From assembly GCA_941918925.1 (NCBI GenBank), contig OW799233.1, positions 9,912,001-9,976,000 of the forward strand: a stretch of 64,000 nt of DNA, written 5' to 3'. Numbering within the stretch: the stretch's first letter is position 1; every line of letters begins with the position of its first letter. The translations under genes and the position numbers were made by a program. The DNA comes from Phyto melanocephala (Eukaryota; Arthropoda; Insecta; Diptera; Rhinophoridae). The notes beneath the pieces were generated by a model. It was not told the origin of the DNA and did no database searches. It worked only from the letters and a program-made list of their open reading frames with translations. Shown piece by piece: positions 59,588 through 64,000 of the stretch.

Positions 59588-59965
59588 AAATAGCCAAGCC
59601 CGACGCGCGTTGCTACGCCCCTTAATGAATAAAAATGCATTCTGATTTTAAATTGAATATCAAGTGCAAGAAGCTAAAAATTTTAACTTTTTTTATGGGG
59701 CTGGCACTGCCCACTTTTCTAATCACGAAAGTCATTACAGCTTAATATGTGTGCAAAGTTGCAGAAAAATCGGTCAAGTGCAAGTAGCTAAAAATTATAA
59801 CTAAGTTTTTATGGGCGTGGCCCCGCCCACTTTTTTCCACCCATAAACACTCCCTGGTATGTGTACAACAACTTTCCAAATTTTGAGTCCGATCGGTTTT
59901 ACAGTTTCGGAGTCTATAGCTAACACACACATACACACACAGAGTTTCACTTTTATAGATATAGA
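59588..59965 (-). mobile_element. Helitron-like element, copy 5
   Basis: Minus strand starts TCTATATCTATAAAAGTG and ends GCAACGCGCGTCGGGCTTGG then CTAT, a mutated CTAG. About two minisatellite units remain, with GGGCGTGGC. The two minus-strand frames of 64-65 codons come from the repeat. Confidence 0.75.
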
Positions 59966-60924
59966 AGATTGATATAGCTTTGTTATAAACAACAACACTG
60001 CAATGACAATTTAAAACAGTTATATTTCACTCAGAATCGGGGTTGCCAGATTTGAAATTTCGAATAACAGTTATACTTACGTAACAAAAAAAAAACAATA
60101 CAAATAAGAAAAATTAATCGGTTCATTTTTTAACACAAACTATTCAATCATATTATGATCAACTTTTTCATTTGTTATTGTTTATTTTTAAAACAGCTGT
60201 TTTTTTACAGCTTGTCCAATCGGCAAAAACAAGTCTGACACCCAAGGCGAATTGACTTTGTGTTAATAAGCCAGTTGATTATTTATTTCGTTATGACTCT
60301 TTATGACTCGATGTGTTAAAAAAAGTTATTATTTACAAAAACTCGAGCTGTAAACAGTTGTTGAATTTTATTTTGTAATAAAAAAAACTAAATTTGTCTA
60401 ATAAATAAGTTACAACTCAATTTATATTTTTAAAAATCTATTTACTAAATATAGTAATAAATGTAATGCGATTGTAAAAAACCTAAAATATGAATATCTT
60501 GTGTTAAGTATATCGGGTATCACAATATGACGGCTGGATTTTAATTTGCCCCCTTACTGTTAATACAAGTCGTACGGTGATTTGTTTTGACAGATCACGC
60601 GATTTAAGAATATGGCAAAGTGTCCAAACTGACAACGTTTAATTATTCCGAAAACACATTTTATTAATGGCGATAATTTTGCCAAAACAGTGTGTCAATA
60701 ACGTTGTTTTCGGTCGCAAGTATGTGCCACATGAATCGAAAGTAAGGCGTTTAGTTAAAAAATTTTAGACAAGATTTACTAAGATTATTGTTCGTTTTCG
60801 TTACTGTCGGCCACTCGAAAATAAAGCCTCAGTAAGGTAAAGTGTGGCCATGAATTTAGTAATGTAAATTCAGAATTAAACATTTCCAGAGTCCGTGTGT
60901 TGGTTAAAATCAACTTTAAGAAGC

Positions 60925-61113
60925 GACCACATGTTACTCATATCTGTATATGATATCAATCATTTGTAAATATCGGGGAATGCATCGCAATTGAATTCTA
61001 ACGTGAATTGCTCAACCGACTTCCCTAATCATAAGCTTTCAGAAAATATATACTTTATGAGGTCGGAAGTGAATATTGTAGAAATTACAAACGGAATAAC
61101 AAAGCTTTCCCAG
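60925..61113. mobile_element. DINE-like repeat fragment
   Basis: CATAAGCTTTCAGAAAATAT with ACTTTATGAGGTCGGAAGTG and TTACAAACGGAATAACAAAG matches the tail of the copy at 19520 but stops just before the TIR element at 61123, which may have inserted into it. Confidence 0.6.
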
Positions 61114-61122
61114 TAAAAACTA

Positions 61123-61641
61123 GCGGCCTTATTCATAACAAAAAGTTGGCATAAAGTTAGCATAAAGTTTGTTCATAACACACATGCCAAACTCTGGCTA
61201 ACGATTTGCTAAACTCTTATTAACGAGCTCTCAAACGTTTGCCAACTTGTGAAAAACAGCTGTTCTGTGTTGTTGTTTTATATTACCAATATTTTTTTAC
61301 CTACCTATTCATCCTGTTGCCAATTTACAGACCGTTTGCCTTGCTTTTCAATTTATATAAAAAATTTATTGTTCGTTAATTTTTTTAATTTATTATTCAA
61401 TTTTAAAAATTGGATGGATGGATGGTAAAACAAAAACTGTCAAAGTCCGCAAAATGGTTGAATTTTTGAGGAGTGTCGTACAATTTCAGAGTTGATTTTT
61501 GAAAAGTTAGCAGACGGATAAAAGTTTGTTATGAATAAACTCTGTGCCAACGAGCTGTCAAGCTTAATCGGCATTCTAGTTAGCAGCTCGTTGTACGTAG
61601 TGTATAAACTGTGGCTAACTTTTTGTTATGAATAAGGCCGC
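61123..61641. mobile_element. TIR element (GCGGCCTTATTCATAAC ends, 519 bp)
   Basis: GCGGCCTTATTCATAACAAA at 61123 has an exact inverted copy ending at 61641, extended by AAGTTRGC, about 28 bases in all. GTTTGTTCATAACA / GTTTGTTATGAATAAAC-like repeats sit further in, so the arms are palindromic over a longer range. No transposase and no convincing target duplication. Confidence 0.8.
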
Positions 61642-62984
61642 AGGTAATTTCTCGCTCTTACTAAACATCATAATTGTTAATGACTATAACATATCGTCTG
61701 TCTTACTAAGAAGTATTTAAAGAAGTAAATAGAAGAAGTAATTTAGTAATGACTTGATTTATAATGTGATACGTGATAGACATTTGCTAAGATACACACA
61801 CAATACGATTTCTTGTTGCGAAATTTGCTTGAAGCCATTCAACTGCATAACTTTTTATAATTCTCATTTAGTTTAACACGCTTAGGGTATAAGTAATAAT
61901 GATTTTGACATCAGAGGCACTGATTTACAAAATTTAAAATTAAGGTATTACAGAATATTTAAACCGAATTTTCGACCTTAGAAGAACGACATCTGTAAGT
62001 TCATAATATTAATGGGTTATTTTGGTTATTTAAATCAAGTACTTAAATATTGCTATAAAAGTAAGTACTTATTTAAGTCCCTATTTATAAGCGATCGTAA
62101 TACTTAAGTACTTTTACGAGTCTCTATTTTTTAAGCGAGCGTTACAAGTGCTGTCATTACTTTGTAATGAGAGTTTTTGGTGGGTTTATTTACGTTTCGC
62201 ATCAAAAATAAAAAATTATATGTGTTAAAATTAACCGGTTTTTTTAACCAAAAATAAATAAAATTTACATAAAAAATCATTTTAGATTCGAAAAATCAAT
62301 ACCAACCAGTAGCACTTAAAATAATCGATTAAAACCGGTCGAATGAAAATCATTCGATTCCCCTTGTATCTATGACACAGTATTTGCACATACCTGTGCT
62401 AACCGTATCAGCTGATTCGCAGCGTACGCAATGATGTGAAAGTGTTTTTGTCTGAAAACCTTTTATTATAAAATAAATAAACATTTTGGGCATATAAATT
62501 TGCTCGTAGCAAAAACTTACTTTCAAATATTTAAGGGGTAGAAAAATATACGCATTATTTGTTATTACATGTATATTTTGGATCGTTTTTTTTTCTTTTG
62601 CTCATTGTTTGTTTTTTTTGCGTTATTGTTTAATTTTTTTTTTTTTGGTAGTATGCTTTCGTGCGTGTTGTTTCATTAAATCGTGACCCAATTCCGGAAA
62701 TTTACTGAATGATTACAGACTCTGTTTAAAGCAGAGTGTGTTATTGTGCGTGTTAATGTTAGTAGTGTGCAAATATCGGTGTGTATAAAAAAGAGTCTAG
62801 TGAAGTATACGATGTTTGCACGCTGGGGTAGAAAAGCTAAAAATTGTTTCTAATTTGTGAAAATGTTTTTATTTTTATTTTGTTTAAATAATTAAATAAA
62901 ATGTTGCTGTTTCTCGAAATATAATTAGTTTTTCGTAAATGAACTGAAGTCTATCTCGCTGTCGCTGTGTCAATCTATCTTCTA
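61642..62984. other. Intronic DNA without a recognised gene
   Basis: AACCGGTTTTTTTAACC near 62233 and AAAACCGGTCGAAT near 62332 recall the ACCGGTT motifs of the hAT elements at 24573 and 32249, so a decayed relative may lie here, but no ends can be paired. Confidence 0.35.
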
Positions 62985-63610
62985 TCTACATATATAAAAG
63001 TGAAACTCTGTGTGTGTGTGTGTGTTAGCTATAGACTCCGAAACTGTAAAACCGATCGAACTCAAACTTTGGCAAGTTGTTGTATACATTCCAGGGAGTG
63101 TTTATGGGTGGCAAAAAGTGGGCAGGGGCACGCCCATAAAAAATTAGTTATCAATTTAAGCTACTTCCACTTGACCGATTTTTCTGAAACTTTTTTGAAA
63201 CTTTATCGAGCTGTCACGACTAAATAATTTCGTGATTAGAAAAGTGGGCGGGCCACACCCATAAAAAAGTTAAAATTTTTAGGCATTTGGACTAGAACGA
63301 TTTTTCTGAAACTTTGCACACATATTGAGCTGTCATGACTTTACAATTTCGTGATTAGAAAGGTGGGCAGTGCCACGCCAAAAAAAAAAGTTATAATTTT
63401 CAGCTACTTGAACTTCACCAATTTATCTGAAACTTTGCACTCACATATTGAGCTCTCATGATTATAAAATTTCGTGATTAGAAAAGTGGGCAGTGTCACG
63501 CTCATAAAAAAAATTATCATTTTCAGCTTCTTGAACTTGATATTCAATTTAAATTCAGAATGCATTTTTATTCATTAAGGGGCGTAGAAACGCGCGCCGG
63601 GCTTTTCTAG
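62985..63610 (+). mobile_element. Helitron-like element, copy 6
   Basis: Starts TCTACATATATAAAAGTG and ends GAAACGCGCGCCGGGCTTTT then CTAG, with A and T at the junctions. GT microsatellite at 63008-63024 and about four decayed minisatellite units. The 86-codon frame at 62967-63227 is repeat translation also seen in the other copies. Confidence 0.8.
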
Positions 63611-63769
63611 TATAAACATAAGGGTCAATGTCCAAGTTGTGCTTACAATATGCGTTAAATTGTTTTCCTAAATTTATTTCCTAACAAATTTTTTACAAAA
63701 ACAGGATTTTGTAGGCGTTTCTCTGACAGAATATAGACTTTGTTCAAAAGCTGATGTAATATTTTGTCA

Positions 63770-64000
63770 AAATATGAAAGAATGCAAAAACTAAAATGGC
63801 GTCCGAAACAAAATGCTGGATATATAAGTCATATCCAGCAATTAAAAATTTACCTCTTTCAACATTTTAAACATATATAATTAAATATCAAATTACTTGT
63901 AAATAAAGCGAACTTTAAAAAACTAAAAATTCACGTTGGTATCCAAGACAAAATGGCGGATATATGTGTCAAATCTTGTTATATTAAATGTATCTTTTTT
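63770..64000. repeat. Dispersed ATGGCGGATA-type repeat, second locus
   Basis: ACTAAAATGGCGTCCGAAAC at 63791 and CAAGACAAAATGGCGGATAT at 63943-63962 repeat the motif seen at 58080, about 160 bases apart. The repeat continues to the window edge, so its end is not visible. Confidence 0.45.

Noticed and set aside
62967..63227. 86-codon frame also present in altered form at several sites (for example 24550 and 59742)
   Set aside because: The shared peptide is the translated Helitron 5' end and minisatellite; it is repetitive DNA, not a gene family.
1..64000. CRISPR arrays, operons, rRNA or a bacterial-type defence system
   Set aside because: Composition, splice sites, microsatellites and transposon types are those of an insect nuclear genome; no regularly spaced direct repeats of CRISPR form were seen.

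Overview
The window is nuclear DNA from a higher fly, most likely a calyptrate. The evidence is a strongly A+T-rich background, abundant (TATG)n and poly-A/T tracts, transposon families of the kinds common in flies, and one coding exon matching the fly protein Glut4EF (zinc-finger family of vertebrate ZNF395/ZNF704/SLC2A4RG). The species cannot be fixed from the sequence alone. No bacterial-type operons, rRNA, CRISPR arrays or complete tRNA genes were seen.

Layout. 1-3700: A+T-rich non-coding DNA with simple repeats. 3750-5220: a candidate TATA-less promoter (initiator plus correctly spaced DPE) with clustered ACGTAA sites, then UTR-like DNA with two possible splice donors. 5220-9900: Helitron-like, SINE-like and TIR elements, then the leader before the start codon. 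9923-10375: the one convincing coding exon, the N-terminal 151 codons of Glut4EF, ending at a GTAAGT donor in phase 0. From 10376 to the end: apparently one very long first coding intron, since no downstream Glut4EF exon was recognised. A 159-base exon-like segment at 41739-41897 is unassigned.

The long intron is a deposit of transposons. Recognisable classes are: (i) seven Helitron-like elements with TC...CTAG-type ends and internal minisatellites of about 120 bases carrying GGGCGTGGC palindromes; (ii) DINE-1/INE-like repeats ending in GAAGGGTATAA; (iii) hAT elements with 8-bp target duplications (AACAATAC, GTTCTAAA exact; one 7/8); (iv) three pogo-like elements with CAGT ends and TA duplications, one holding a relic of the helix-turn-helix; (v) mariner/Tc1 transposase relics; (vi) a Harbinger-like element with TTA duplication and several unclassified TIR elements; (vii) broken non-LTR retrotransposons of at least two lineages; (viii) tRNA-derived SINE-like pieces. 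All transposase and reverse transcriptase reading frames seen are broken.

Several insertions are nested and can be ordered in time: two tandem Helitrons inside a hAT element (24573-27243), a hAT inside a DINE-like repeat (32048-33970), and a hAT MITE inside a Tc1/mariner transposase relic (45555-46860). I found no clear new multi-gene system. The most useful leads are the promoter, the exon-like segment at 41.7 kb, a transposon-borne start-codon exon at 8.7 kb, the nested hAT/Helitron structures and a 132-base near-perfect hairpin MITE.
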